Source: Streptococcus suis (GTDB taxonomy: Bacteria > Bacillota > Bacilli > Lactobacillales > Streptococcaceae). Taken from it: a DNA stretch of 64,000 bases. Of this stretch, positions 27,886-36,810 are shown piece after piece (the stretch's first letter is position 1; each line of letters opens with the position of its first letter). The DNA is taken from assembly GCF_002960445.1 (NCBI RefSeq), contig NZ_POJD01000110.1, positions 1 to 64,000 on the forward strand, given 5' to 3'. The notes below the pieces were generated by a model, which saw only the letters and a list, made by a program, of their open reading frames with translations, did not search any database and was not told the DNA's origin. The translations under genes and the position numbers were made by a program.

Positions 27886-29295
27886 ATGATGGGACAACCA
27901 ATAGTATCAATCATTTGCACGGTTTATAATAAGGCTCCGTGGTTAGAGAGGGTTATCGAAGGCTTTCTAGCACAAGAAACAAGCTTTGAAGTTGAAATTA
28001 TTCTTGTTGATGACTGTTCGACGGATTCGTCCAGAGATATCATTAGATCGTATCAAAACCAATATCCAGAAAAGATTCAAGCGATTTTCCATGAAGAGAA
28101 CCAGGGAATCTCACGGACATGGGTGTCCGCCTGTCTAAAAGCAAAGGGTAAATACATTGCTCGTTGTGATGGGGATGATTTTTGGTTAGATCCATACAAG
28201 CTTCAGAAACAGGTGACCCTACTAGAAGAACACCCAGAAGCCAAGTGGTCCAATACAGATTTTGATATCTATGATGAAAATGGACAGCTGGTGTCCAGAG
28301 CAGGTTTTGCTAGTGGAAGTATTCCCTTAGCGGATACCTATGCTAAAATGTTAGCGACTCGTGGTTTTACCATGGCTTCGACTTGGCTTGTAGAGAGAGA
28401 ATTGATGCTAGAGGTTAATCAGGAACTAGATTTGACCACTGCTGACGATACCTTTAATTTACAGCTCGATTTATTTCAACGAACACAATTGTTGTTCTTG
28501 CCAGAAGTTACAGTTGCCTATACGATTAACCAAGGCTCTGACTCGCGACCGGTAGACTTTTCTAAAATAGAGAATCGTTTCCATACCTTGTTGGAGACTC
28601 AGAAATTCTATCTAGATAAATATCCATCTAGTCATTATCGAGAAATGCTTGATATTCTTTTAGAACGAAATAACACCTATGAAGTCGTTTTGACAAAAAA
28701 AGAACGCGGTCTTGCGCAAGTTGGTATTCAAGAAGTCACCATCTATTTTGACAAGGATGGTTCTGGGTTCTGTCTAGAAAATATTTTACGTTATCCTTTG
28801 TTGAAGCAGGATAAGATTCGATTTAGCTTGCCCGATAACTGCCAACGAGTGCGTATTGACCTATCAGAACAACCAAGTTTTTACCGAAATATTTCATTGG
28901 TGAGTCAAAAGGAGCGAACAACCCTTTTACCAGCTTACACCAATGGCGTATTGGTTGGAGACATGGTGTTATTTACACAACAAGATCCGCAATTGATCTA
29001 TGAAACCTCGTTTTTATATGGTTCGGAATTTACACTAAATTATACTATCTGTGAATTGGATGATCTGCAGTCCTCAGACTATGTTGCTAAGATTTTGGTA
29101 GAGCAGCTAGTTAAATTCCGGAAGAAAGCCATAGAGGGAGAGCGATTAGAGCGGCAGCTTCGTGAAAGTGAAGCCCTTATTAGCCGACAACAAAAAGAGA
29201 TTGAAAATCTTACTATCTCATACCATGCAGTTGTTGGCTCACGACGTTGGATTATTCCAACAAAGATTATCAATTTTTTTAGGAGAAAAAAATGA
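27886..29295 (+). CDS. GT2 family glycosyltransferase
   Basis: A 469-residue glycosyltransferase with an N-terminal GT-A fold of about 230 residues: start VSIICTVYNK, nucleotide site VDDCSTD, metal/sugar motif CDGDDFW near residue 95. The C-terminal half is of unknown fold and ends in a short coiled coil (LERQLRESEALISRQQKEIE) and a basic tail. It probably adds sugars to a lipid-linked glycan at the inner membrane face, like RgpB or GacF. Two ATGs stand in tandem (27886, 27889); the second is better spaced from GAGG. It overlaps the next gene by 4 bases. Confidence 0.85.
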   Translation: MMGQPIVSIICTVYNKAPWLERVIEGFLAQETSFEVEIILVDDCSTDSSRDIIRSYQNQYPEKIQAIFHEENQGISRTWVSACLKAKGKYIARCDGDDFWLDPYKLQKQVTLLEEHPEAKWSNTDFDIYDENGQLVSRAGFASGSIPLADTYAKMLATRGFTMASTWLVERELMLEVNQELDLTTADDTFNLQLDLFQRTQLLFLPEVTVAYTINQGSDSRPVDFSKIENRFHTLLETQKFYLDKYPSSHYREMLDILLERNNTYEVVLTKKERGLAQVGIQEVTIYFDKDGSGFCLENILRYPLLKQDKIRFSLPDNCQRVRIDLSEQPSFYRNISLVSQKERTTLLPAYTNGVLVGDMVLFTQQDPQLIYETSFLYGSEFTLNYTICELDDLQSSDYVAKILVEQLVKFRKKAIEGERLERQLRESEALISRQQKEIENLTISYHAVVGSRRWIIPTKIINFFRRKK

Positions 29296-31037
29296 AGCGT
29301 TTGCTTTTGTATGTCCATTTTAATAAATATGGACAGCTCAGTTCCCATGTCCGATATCAGTTAGAAGCCATGCGTTCGCTCTTCTCAAAGGTTGTTTTTA
29401 TCACGAATAGCCCGCTTTCAGAAGGGGACGAAGCTGTTCTCAGACAGTCTTTTTTGGTAGATGAGGTCATCCGCCGAGAAAATATTGGATTTGATTTTGC
29501 GGCTTGGCGGGATGGGATGACAAGTATAGGCTTCGAGGAGCTAAAGCACTACGATTCACTGACACTAATGAATGATACCTGTTTTGGGCCGCTATGGGAT
29601 ATGTCAGAGCTTTATCAACGGTATGAGGAAGATGAAACGATTGATTTTTGGGGGATGACCAATTTCCGAGAAACCAAACAGTTTCGTGAGCATATTCAGA
29701 GCTACTACCTGACTTTTTCAAATAAGGTAGTTCAATCAACAGCCTTTCAAGAATTTTGGAAAAGTGTGCAAAACTTTACAAATGTTCAGGATGTTATTGA
29801 CCATTATGAAACACAAGTTACGACCAATTTACTAGAAGCAGGCTTTCGTTATCAAACGGTTTTTAACACAGTAGCGGAAGATACTAGCGGGATGCTTCAT
29901 CCAGATTTTTCTTACTACAATCCGACGGCTATTTTAAAACATAGAGTACCATTCATTAAAGTTAAAACGATTGATGGGAATCAACATATTACACCTTATA
30001 TTTTACAAGAGATTGCGGATAAATCAGACTACCCAGTTGATTTAATTGTTTCACACATGTCTAAGATCAACTACCCTGATTTTAAATATCTCTTAGCACA
30101 GAAATACCTTAAATCAACTCAAAAACCGTATTCTAATGATGGAAGAGTAGCCATCCATCTGCATGTTTTCTATGTAGACCTCTTACAGGAATTTTTAACT
30201 GCCTTTGAGTCTTTTGATTTTCATTATGACTTGTTCATAACAACAGACCAAGAGAGCAAGGTGGCTGAGATAGAGGCGATATTGTCTGAATACGGAAGCC
30301 AAGCCCAGATTTTTGTTACAGGAAATATTGGTCGCGATGTATTGCCTATGTTGAAGTTGAAAGAGCAGTTGCAGACCTATACCTATGTCGGACATTTCCA
30401 TACTAAAAAATCCAAAGAAGCAGACTTCTGGGCGGGAGAATCTTGGCGGAAAGAGCTAATAGCTATGTTGGTAGAACCAGCGAATGATATCCTAGCCAAC
30501 TTGGAACAAAAATCTGATTTGGGGCTAGTTATTGCAGATATTCCAACCTTCTTCCGTTATAATAAAATTGTCGATGCCTATAATGAGAATAGGATTGCCC
30601 CAGCCATGAATGAATTGTGGCAAAAAATGGGGATGAAGAAGCAGATTGATTTCAATGCTCTTCATACTTTTGTGATGTCCTATGGAACCTATGTGTGGTT
30701 TAAATACGATGCCTTACAGTCACTCTTTGATTTAAACCTAACCGATGCAGATGTGCCAGCAGAGCCCTTGCCACAAAATTCTATTCTCCATGCCATCGAA
30801 CGCTTATTGGTTTATATTGCCTGGGATAAAAACTATGATTTCCGTATTGTTAAAAATCCCATCGAATTAACAGCCTTTATTGATAATAAATTGCTTAATG
30901 AGCGGGCGGATGCTCTGCCTCACACCTACGTAAACTTTGATCACATCGGAGGAATCAAAGGCGCCTTAAAATATATTATCATTGGTCCATTAAGAGCTGT
31001 TAAATATATCATTCAACGATTGATGACGAAACAATAA
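29292..31037 (+). CDS. RgpF-like rhamnan synthesis protein
   Basis: A 581-residue protein of the rhamnan synthesis F family (RgpF, GacG). Two related halves are visible, each with an RENIGFDFAAW or TGNIGRDVLPM-type motif (near residues 58 and 345), followed by HFHTKKS near 378. Family members extend rhamnose-containing cell wall polysaccharide. It is coupled to the GT2 gene (ATGA overlap). Together with the two exporter genes this repeats the rgpC-D-F set of streptococcal rhamnose polysaccharide loci, but without rgpA, rgpE or rml genes. Confidence 0.88.
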   Translation: MKRLLLYVHFNKYGQLSSHVRYQLEAMRSLFSKVVFITNSPLSEGDEAVLRQSFLVDEVIRRENIGFDFAAWRDGMTSIGFEELKHYDSLTLMNDTCFGPLWDMSELYQRYEEDETIDFWGMTNFRETKQFREHIQSYYLTFSNKVVQSTAFQEFWKSVQNFTNVQDVIDHYETQVTTNLLEAGFRYQTVFNTVAEDTSGMLHPDFSYYNPTAILKHRVPFIKVKTIDGNQHITPYILQEIADKSDYPVDLIVSHMSKINYPDFKYLLAQKYLKSTQKPYSNDGRVAIHLHVFYVDLLQEFLTAFESFDFHYDLFITTDQESKVAEIEAILSEYGSQAQIFVTGNIGRDVLPMLKLKEQLQTYTYVGHFHTKKSKEADFWAGESWRKELIAMLVEPANDILANLEQKSDLGLVIADIPTFFRYNKIVDAYNENRIAPAMNELWQKMGMKKQIDFNALHTFVMSYGTYVWFKYDALQSLFDLNLTDADVPAEPLPQNSILHAIERLLVYIAWDKNYDFRIVKNPIELTAFIDNKLLNERADALPHTYVNFDHIGGIKGALKYIIIGPLRAVKYIIQRLMTKQ

Positions 31038-31098
31038 AGAAACAAGTTTGGTAATTGGGATAAAAGTGGGTATTTAGGTGCAAAAAAGGTAAGATAAG

Positions 31099-32862
31099 AT
31101 GAATCAAAATGAATCAAGGCAGGGAAAATGGAATATTTTCTATCAGGCCCCTTACGTAACACTATTTGTTTATGCATTGATGATGACGGTCATCTCCTAT
31201 ATATCAATCAATACAAACAGCCAAATCTATGATTATCCATTTCATTTGGCTAGGATAGTAGGGTTAGCGCAATCGATTGCTAATGGAGACCTGTTGCCAA
31301 ATCTAAACTTTTTGTTTACACATGGTTCTGGTTATGCAGTTCCTATGTTCTATGGTAACGGTATTCTTTACATTCCTGCCCTAGTCTATCTAGTAACGAG
31401 AGTAGGGACGGTTGCCTTTGCAAGCTATGCCTTCATCATTATGTGGGCTACAGCAACAACATCCTATTTTTGTCTTTATAAGATGACTCAGAATAAAGCC
31501 AAGTCTTTGTTATTTGGTATGACGATGGCCATAGCTTTCCCCTATTTTGGTTTTGGCATGAGTGCAATACCTCCTTTGATTGTTCCGCTAATCTATTGTA
31601 TCTACAAGGTGATCTTTCAGGATAAACTCAATCCTATCCCCCTAGGAATCATTATTGCTCTGATGGTCCAGACTCACATCATCTCAACTCTAGTATTAGC
31701 CATTTCTTCGTTCATACTGGTCTTGCTTTCGGTAAACAAATTGACCTTGAAAAAAATCAGTTCATTTGTTTTTTCGATTGTGATAGCGGTAGGATTGTCC
31801 ATTGGTTTTGTGTTACAATTTATAGAACAAAGGCTATCGCAAACCTTCTTTGTGTCTTGGGGATTACGTGATTTCCCATTTAAGTCAAAAACCATCTTAG
31901 ATGCAGGGAATCTTTTTGAGGAGATTACGAACTACTATTTTCCATTAGCTCTGGTCTTTCTAATAATCGGGGGAAAAGTCTATAAATCCTTACCCAAGAT
32001 TGGTCGTCAGTTACTCGTAACCTCGGTAATCCTATTGGTTGCTACTTCGAACATATTACCGTGGTACACAGTATTCCGTTATACTTTTTTGACGGTTTTT
32101 CAGTATTCGAGTAGGCTATCTTACTTCATACCAGCCTTTATTATTACGGCACTGTTTTTGGCAGAGAAAAAACGGCTATATAAAGTAATTGCAATAGTAC
32201 AGATAGGCTTTTATCTAGTGACAAATCCCTTGAGCTTTTTACCTAACTTTGCCAACTTCAAAGAAGAATACAATCTAACAGCGACAAATGCTGCTGTGAT
32301 GAAACATCAAAATGAAATGGCGAATAAGGCCTTTAAGAATCCCTTGTTGACTACTTATTGGGCCTCAGGGAGTGAATACTTTAACTTAAATATCAACCAT
32401 AAAAGTGTTCAGAACGGCACGGTCAATCAGTTTATATACGATGCAAATCAAATTACAGTAGATAATGTACGTCAAGGCTATAACCTTCTTATGTTTGATG
32501 TTCAGTTGAATCAAGAAGGAAAAAGTGTAGAGTTGACCTTGCCGAGAATTTGGTATAAGGGCTATGTTGCGGAGTATTCTGCGGGTGCAAAGGGAACACA
32601 ACCCCAAATAGCTTATGCCCCTTTAACTAGCGAAGAGCTCCAACAATACAAGAAAAAATATAAGCCAAATGTCACCCAGAAAGCATTAAATGACGGTCGT
32701 GCAACGATAAGTGTGACGCACAGCGGAACAGTTTCTGTTTTTTATAAAAGGACATTTGCTCAGATAGTTGGATTTACGCTTCAAAGTGCAGCCTGGTTGC
32801 TATTGTTCTACCTATACTTGCACTTGACATTAACAAGGTCTGTACGAGAAAATAGTGTTTGA
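31099..32862 (+). CDS. Polytopic GT-C-like membrane protein
   Basis: A 587-residue integral membrane protein with about ten to twelve hydrophobic segments up to residue 380, an extracytoplasmic domain (about 390-545) and a final membrane segment near 555-575. The motif YDYPFHLARI in the first outer loop resembles the acidic loop of GT-C glycosyltransferases and PTPS-related membrane proteins. A GT-C enzyme here would add sugar side chains outside the membrane, as proposed for GacL. Donor and acceptor cannot be inferred. The ATG is preceded by a weak AAAAGGTAAGA. Confidence 0.7.
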   Translation: MNQNESRQGKWNIFYQAPYVTLFVYALMMTVISYISINTNSQIYDYPFHLARIVGLAQSIANGDLLPNLNFLFTHGSGYAVPMFYGNGILYIPALVYLVTRVGTVAFASYAFIIMWATATTSYFCLYKMTQNKAKSLLFGMTMAIAFPYFGFGMSAIPPLIVPLIYCIYKVIFQDKLNPIPLGIIIALMVQTHIISTLVLAISSFILVLLSVNKLTLKKISSFVFSIVIAVGLSIGFVLQFIEQRLSQTFFVSWGLRDFPFKSKTILDAGNLFEEITNYYFPLALVFLIIGGKVYKSLPKIGRQLLVTSVILLVATSNILPWYTVFRYTFLTVFQYSSRLSYFIPAFIITALFLAEKKRLYKVIAIVQIGFYLVTNPLSFLPNFANFKEEYNLTATNAAVMKHQNEMANKAFKNPLLTTYWASGSEYFNLNINHKSVQNGTVNQFIYDANQITVDNVRQGYNLLMFDVQLNQEGKSVELTLPRIWYKGYVAEYSAGAKGTQPQIAYAPLTSEELQQYKKKYKPNVTQKALNDGRATISVTHSGTVSVFYKRTFAQIVGFTLQSAAWLLLFYLYLHLTLTRSVRENSV

Positions 32863-32967
32863 ATGATAAAGTTAAAAATGGCAAATGAGTATAAACTGTG
32901 ATGAGGAAGGAATAAATAATGTTAAAACATATCAATAGTGAAATACCTGATAGGAGAAAAAATTGAG

Positions 32968-34596
32968 ATGATCGCTACTTACAAACGGCTAATGAAAGAG
33001 TATGCTCTCTATGTCTTATTGAGTAAGTACCTTTTTGCTGTTCTTCTGTCCATAATGAGTTTTAAAAACCACACAGATTGGGCCTATATTCTTGTTACTA
33101 TTTTTGAAGTTGTTAGCATTGCAACATTCAGTAATCTATTGATAAAAGAAAAAAAGCTTGCAGCCTACATTGTGAACTGCCTACTTTTAATGATTGTCAA
33201 TGTGCAGAATATTGTCCTGTTTTTTGGTGGAAGTTTCACCACTTTGGTAATGGTGACAAACCTTGAATCCTTAGAATCTTTGTCGGGGCATTTTGCTTCC
33301 ATAGTGTTCGGAACGATTTGTATACTGATCTTCACATTTTTACCAATCACCTATGTGAAAACAAGAAAAATCAATTGGTCAACAGTCTTATCTAGCTCTC
33401 TTCTGCTAGAGTTGATTATCACCTTAATGAGTGGAAACATTTATTCTCCGATTTTTGGAGTATACCAACTAGCAGCTGATTCCTACGAATACCAGCAGGA
33501 CCTGGCAAAAATTGCCAATGCTCCTAATGTTACGGATTTTTTCTATAAAGGGATTGTGCAGAATGCTCGTCCTAAACCAACCAATTTATCGGCAACTCCT
33601 AATGTGGTTCTGATTTTTGTGGAAGGCTTGTCACAAAATATTGTAGAAGATGAACGTAGCATTATGCCGAATCTGAAGAAATTGCAGGATTCATCACTCA
33701 CTTTTGAAAATTATTACAATCATACCTTTGCTACCTACCGAGGTTTGATTGGTCAATTGTATTCAGGTTATCAACTAGATAATTATGAATCGAATACCTT
33801 AACTTCCTTGCAGGGAGTATTGGGAGAAAAGGGGTATCAGACAACCTTTATCAATACTGAGCCGAATAATACTCAGTTTACATCTTATCTAGAATCGTTC
33901 AACTTTGATAGTATTGTGAATGAGAACGACCTGGCGAAAGGCCCTAATGGAAGTTTAACAGACCAGGCGGCATTAGAGCTTCTATACGATACGATAGAAG
34001 GACAGGTTTCTCAGAAGACACCTTTCTTAACAGCTATCTATACTTACGGTACCCACATGACCTTTAATTCGCCGGATAAGAAATTTGACTCTGGAACAAA
34101 CATATTATTAAATCGCTTCTATAACTTTGATTACTATTTTAATCAATTTTTAGAAAAATTTAAAAGCAACCCAGTCTTTGATAATACGATTTTGGTCTTT
34201 ACAACAGACCATGCCACCTTTGCAGATAAGGATTTCATAGCAGCCTATCCGTCTTATAATCGTGAAAACCAAGATGTTGATAGAGTTCCGTTTATAGTCT
34301 ATCATAAAGGAATCGTTGCAGAGAAAAAGGATGTTGAAGGCAGAAATTCCTTGGATCTGGTACCGACTCTACTAGATTATATGGATATTTCGGTTCCTAA
34401 CTACTTCTTGGGAGAGTCATTGTTCTACTATAAAGAAAATAATAACTCATATGATACTGTTTTCTTTGACAATACCTATCTATTAAGTACGGATATGGGC
34501 AATATTCAGCCCTTGTCTGAAACTAATGAAGGTACGATCAAGGCCCTGCTTCAGAAATACTTTGCAGCCAAACAGCAAAAGCCACAAATTCCATAA
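32968..34596 (+). CDS. LtaS/GacH-like phosphoglycerol transferase
   Basis: A 542-residue sulfatase-superfamily membrane enzyme. It has four to five N-terminal membrane helices (to about residue 165) and an extracellular alkaline-phosphatase-type domain. The expected active-site parts are present: Glu219 in FVEGLS, Thr256 in FATYRG (the nucleophile position in LtaS), and Asp414-His415 in TTDHA. LtaS builds glycerol-phosphate chains; GacH and ScpH-type proteins instead put single glycerol-phosphate groups on cell wall polysaccharide. The context favours the second. I use ATG 32968 behind ATAGGAG rather than GTG 32938. Confidence 0.83.
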   Translation: MIATYKRLMKEYALYVLLSKYLFAVLLSIMSFKNHTDWAYILVTIFEVVSIATFSNLLIKEKKLAAYIVNCLLLMIVNVQNIVLFFGGSFTTLVMVTNLESLESLSGHFASIVFGTICILIFTFLPITYVKTRKINWSTVLSSSLLLELIITLMSGNIYSPIFGVYQLAADSYEYQQDLAKIANAPNVTDFFYKGIVQNARPKPTNLSATPNVVLIFVEGLSQNIVEDERSIMPNLKKLQDSSLTFENYYNHTFATYRGLIGQLYSGYQLDNYESNTLTSLQGVLGEKGYQTTFINTEPNNTQFTSYLESFNFDSIVNENDLAKGPNGSLTDQAALELLYDTIEGQVSQKTPFLTAIYTYGTHMTFNSPDKKFDSGTNILLNRFYNFDYYFNQFLEKFKSNPVFDNTILVFTTDHATFADKDFIAAYPSYNRENQDVDRVPFIVYHKGIVAEKKDVEGRNSLDLVPTLLDYMDISVPNYFLGESLFYYKENNNSYDTVFFDNTYLLSTDMGNIQPLSETNEGTIKALLQKYFAAKQQKPQIP

Positions 34597-34614
34597 TCAT
34601 TGTATGAAGGGGTA

Positions 34615-34643
34615 TTGACAATTGCCCTTTTATATATTAAAAT
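34615..34643 (+). promoter_or_regulatory. Promoter of the DUF5648-lectin gene
   Basis: Consensus TTGACA (34615-34620), 17-base spacer, TAAAAT (34638-34643). It starts within 20 bases of the preceding stop, giving the downstream surface protein its own strong promoter. Confidence 0.82.
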
Positions 34644-34668
34644 GGCGAAAAAAGCAAGGAGTTATCAT

Positions 34669-35973
34669 ATGAAAAAGACCCTGTCCGTCGGAGTGGTTAC
34701 CGCTCTGTCAGCCCTATCTTTGTTTGCAGGCCAATCTGTTCAAGCAGATCAAACCATTTATCGTTTGTACAACAGGCAGAATGGAGAACACCTATATACA
34801 ACCGATAAAAATGAAAAAGATGTCTTGTATACCCAGCATGGTTGGGGCTATGAAGGTGAAGCATGGTATGCTCCAGATCCAGGCCAAGGTAGTCCTGTCT
34901 ATCGCCTTTATAATGCTGGCTTGCAAAACCACTTATATACAACTGATACTAACGAAGTCAAGGTATTGACCAGCAAACATGGTTGGACACTTGATAACAA
35001 TGGACAGCCGGTATTCTATTCTGGTGGAAGTGCGAAAATTTACCGTGTCTATAATCAAGCCTTGCGAGGGCTACATCATTGGACCACTGATGAAAATGAA
35101 TACACGGTACTACCAAGACATGGTTGGCAACAAGAAGGGGTTAAGTTATATGGAAATCGTGTAGGTGTCCCAATACAAACCCAGTATTACAATCAACCTG
35201 CGCAACCGACCAATCCGACTCCATCAACTGGTTCGACCCCAGTAATACCTCCTAAACAAGAAACTAGCCAGTTATCTTCATCTGTTCCATCTGGAGCTGC
35301 CACGATCGCAAATACAGAATCAAACCATACCATTGAAGCGGACGTGACCTTGACAGGCTCAGGTACTGGCTACCATGCAAAACTTGTTATGGCCGCACCA
35401 GATGCAGCAGTTAGTTTTGGTTTGCAATTTGATACTGCGGCAGTTGCACCATACACAGGTAAAACAGCCTTCTTGATTGAAAATATTGGAAGCAATAATG
35501 TAGGTGGACAGTCCTACCATAGAGCAAACTATCTTGCAAATCTCAACACTACCTACCGTTTGATGTTAACCTTGCAGAAAGATGGCAGCTATGTTGGATA
35601 TGTAAATGGGACGGAGGTTGTCCGTGGTCAGAATGCAGTCTTGGCCAATCGTTCTGACATATACCTTCGAGTTGAAGGAGCAGCACGTAAGACAGGCGAT
35701 GCTGTAACAGCAAGTTTCAGTTCGATTAAATTGAAGCAAAATGGAACGTACAATGCTTCTAGAAGTTGGGCAGGAACTCCGCAGTTTAATATTTCAAATG
35801 GCATAACAACTACTTTAGATGGTGCACAGGTCGGTAATAGTCCTAGCGAAGCTCGTACAATTAGCAATACGGTTGTCTTTACAGGAACACTAACAGGCTT
35901 ACCTCAACATGCCGATTGGGATACTGCTGGCTATTATGACAAGGTGTCAGGTCTTATCCAGTTTATCAATTAG
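34669..35973 (+). CDS. Secreted DUF5648-repeat protein with lectin-like domain
   Basis: A 434-residue secreted protein. Signal peptide 1-25 (cut after SVQA); three diverged DUF5648-type repeats (about 26-165; YRLYN ... HLYTTD.NE ... GW motifs); a Pro/Thr linker; a beta-rich domain (about 215-365) resembling concanavalin-type lectin/LamG folds (LTLQKDGSYVGYVNGTEV); and a C-terminal region of unknown type. No cell wall sorting signal. ATG 34669 behind AAGGAG is chosen; the longer frame runs across the promoter. By modules it is a sugar-binding surface protein; the ligand is unknown. Confidence 0.85.
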   Translation: MKKTLSVGVVTALSALSLFAGQSVQADQTIYRLYNRQNGEHLYTTDKNEKDVLYTQHGWGYEGEAWYAPDPGQGSPVYRLYNAGLQNHLYTTDTNEVKVLTSKHGWTLDNNGQPVFYSGGSAKIYRVYNQALRGLHHWTTDENEYTVLPRHGWQQEGVKLYGNRVGVPIQTQYYNQPAQPTNPTPSTGSTPVIPPKQETSQLSSSVPSGAATIANTESNHTIEADVTLTGSGTGYHAKLVMAAPDAAVSFGLQFDTAAVAPYTGKTAFLIENIGSNNVGGQSYHRANYLANLNTTYRLMLTLQKDGSYVGYVNGTEVVRGQNAVLANRSDIYLRVEGAARKTGDAVTASFSSIKLKQNGTYNASRSWAGTPQFNISNGITTTLDGAQVGNSPSEARTISNTVVFTGTLTGLPQHADWDTAGYYDKVSGLIQFIN

Positions 35974-36023
35974 CAGTCTTTATTAGAGATAGTCAATTGG
36001 ATCTTGCCTTAAAAGTATCACAT

Positions 36024-36059
36024 ATTCCAAAGTCTCATTGATAGGCTTTGGAATTTTTT
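36024..36059 (+). terminator. Terminator of the DUF5648-lectin gene
   Basis: ATTCCAAAG (36024-36032) pairs perfectly with CTTTGGAAT (36046-36054), followed by a run of T. Confidence 0.85.
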
Positions 36060-36383
36060 GCCAATAGAGAATTTAGTCAACAACAGACAGATGTCATCAG
36101 CAAGGCCGAGCATTTGCTGGATAGAAATACATGGACAGAGTGGGAAAAGAAGATGATTGATCAACTGGCCTATAGTGCCGCTAATCATTTTGGGTAACTG
36201 GAAACTTCTTTCTTGCTAGGTAGAAGTCGTGGTAGGGAAGAAGGTCTACAACAAGGTTTGTTAGATGGTCAACTCAAGATTGCTCAGCAGATGTTGGCCG
36301 AGGGCTTCGCTGTTGATATGATAGTGAGATTGACAGGACTCAGTCAGGAAGAATTGGATGGTTTGAAAGCAGGGATAGAGTAG
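36060..36383 (+). pseudogene. 3' fragment of an Rpn/PDDEXK_2-type nuclease gene
   Basis: In one frame the sequence reads FANREFSQQQTDVISKAEHL and on, then a TAA at 36195-36197, and continues in the same frame as GRSRGREEGLQQGLLDG and MLAEGFAVDMIVRLTGLSQ to TAG at 36381-36383. This is the C-terminal part of the Rpn family of recombination-promoting nuclease/putative transposase proteins as I remember it. The catalytic N-terminal domain is missing and a stop interrupts what remains, so it is a dead fragment. Confidence 0.75.
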
Positions 36384-36700
36384 ATGGAGGTGCCGCCTGT
36401 ATTTCATAGAGTTGATGAGTTTGCAGGTGTGAAGAAAGCCTTCTACATGGTTATTGACAGAGAGGGGCGAAAATGATAGGTCAACGGACCTAAAGTCCTC
36501 CACTATTTCGAAGAGTTGGAACCTTTCAATATACTTGCTGGAGACAAGATGGTAAGAAAGTAGTCCTTAAGACGATCTAGGGTTACTTGGTCAGGGCATG
36601 CACCTGTTCTTTAGCCCTTCTCTGGTAATCCTACTAGCCGATGGGGATGGATTGGCTGAAGATACAAGTTTACACCTATGGTATTCGAGTCGGTTCAAAA
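36384..36700 (+). pseudogene. Degenerate coding relics, family unknown
   Basis: Short reading stretches in shifting frames look protein-like: VPPVFHRVDEFAGVKKAFY from 36384, VNGPKVLHYFEELEPFNILA from about 36481 and SGHAPVL...NPTSRWGWIG near 36600-36660. No continuous ORF or start signal is present. I read it as one or more decayed genes and do not recognise the family. Confidence 0.4.
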
Positions 36701-36728
36701 ATTTTTTAAAAAAATCTTAAAAAAATAC

Positions 36729-36781
36729 TTGACAAAATGTGCAAGGGTTAGTATAATGATGGTAACGTTCCATGTAGAACG
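36729..36781 (+). promoter_or_regulatory. Strong consensus promoter with inverted repeat
   Basis: Perfect TTGACA (36729-36734), 17-base spacer and perfect TATAAT (36752-36757). An inverted repeat CGTTC (36766-36770) / GAACG (36777-36781) sits at the expected transcript start and could be an operator or a 5' stabilising hairpin. The strongest promoter in the window by sequence. Confidence 0.85.
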
Positions 36782-36810
36782 AATATAAATATTTATAGGA
36801 GTTTTTTATC

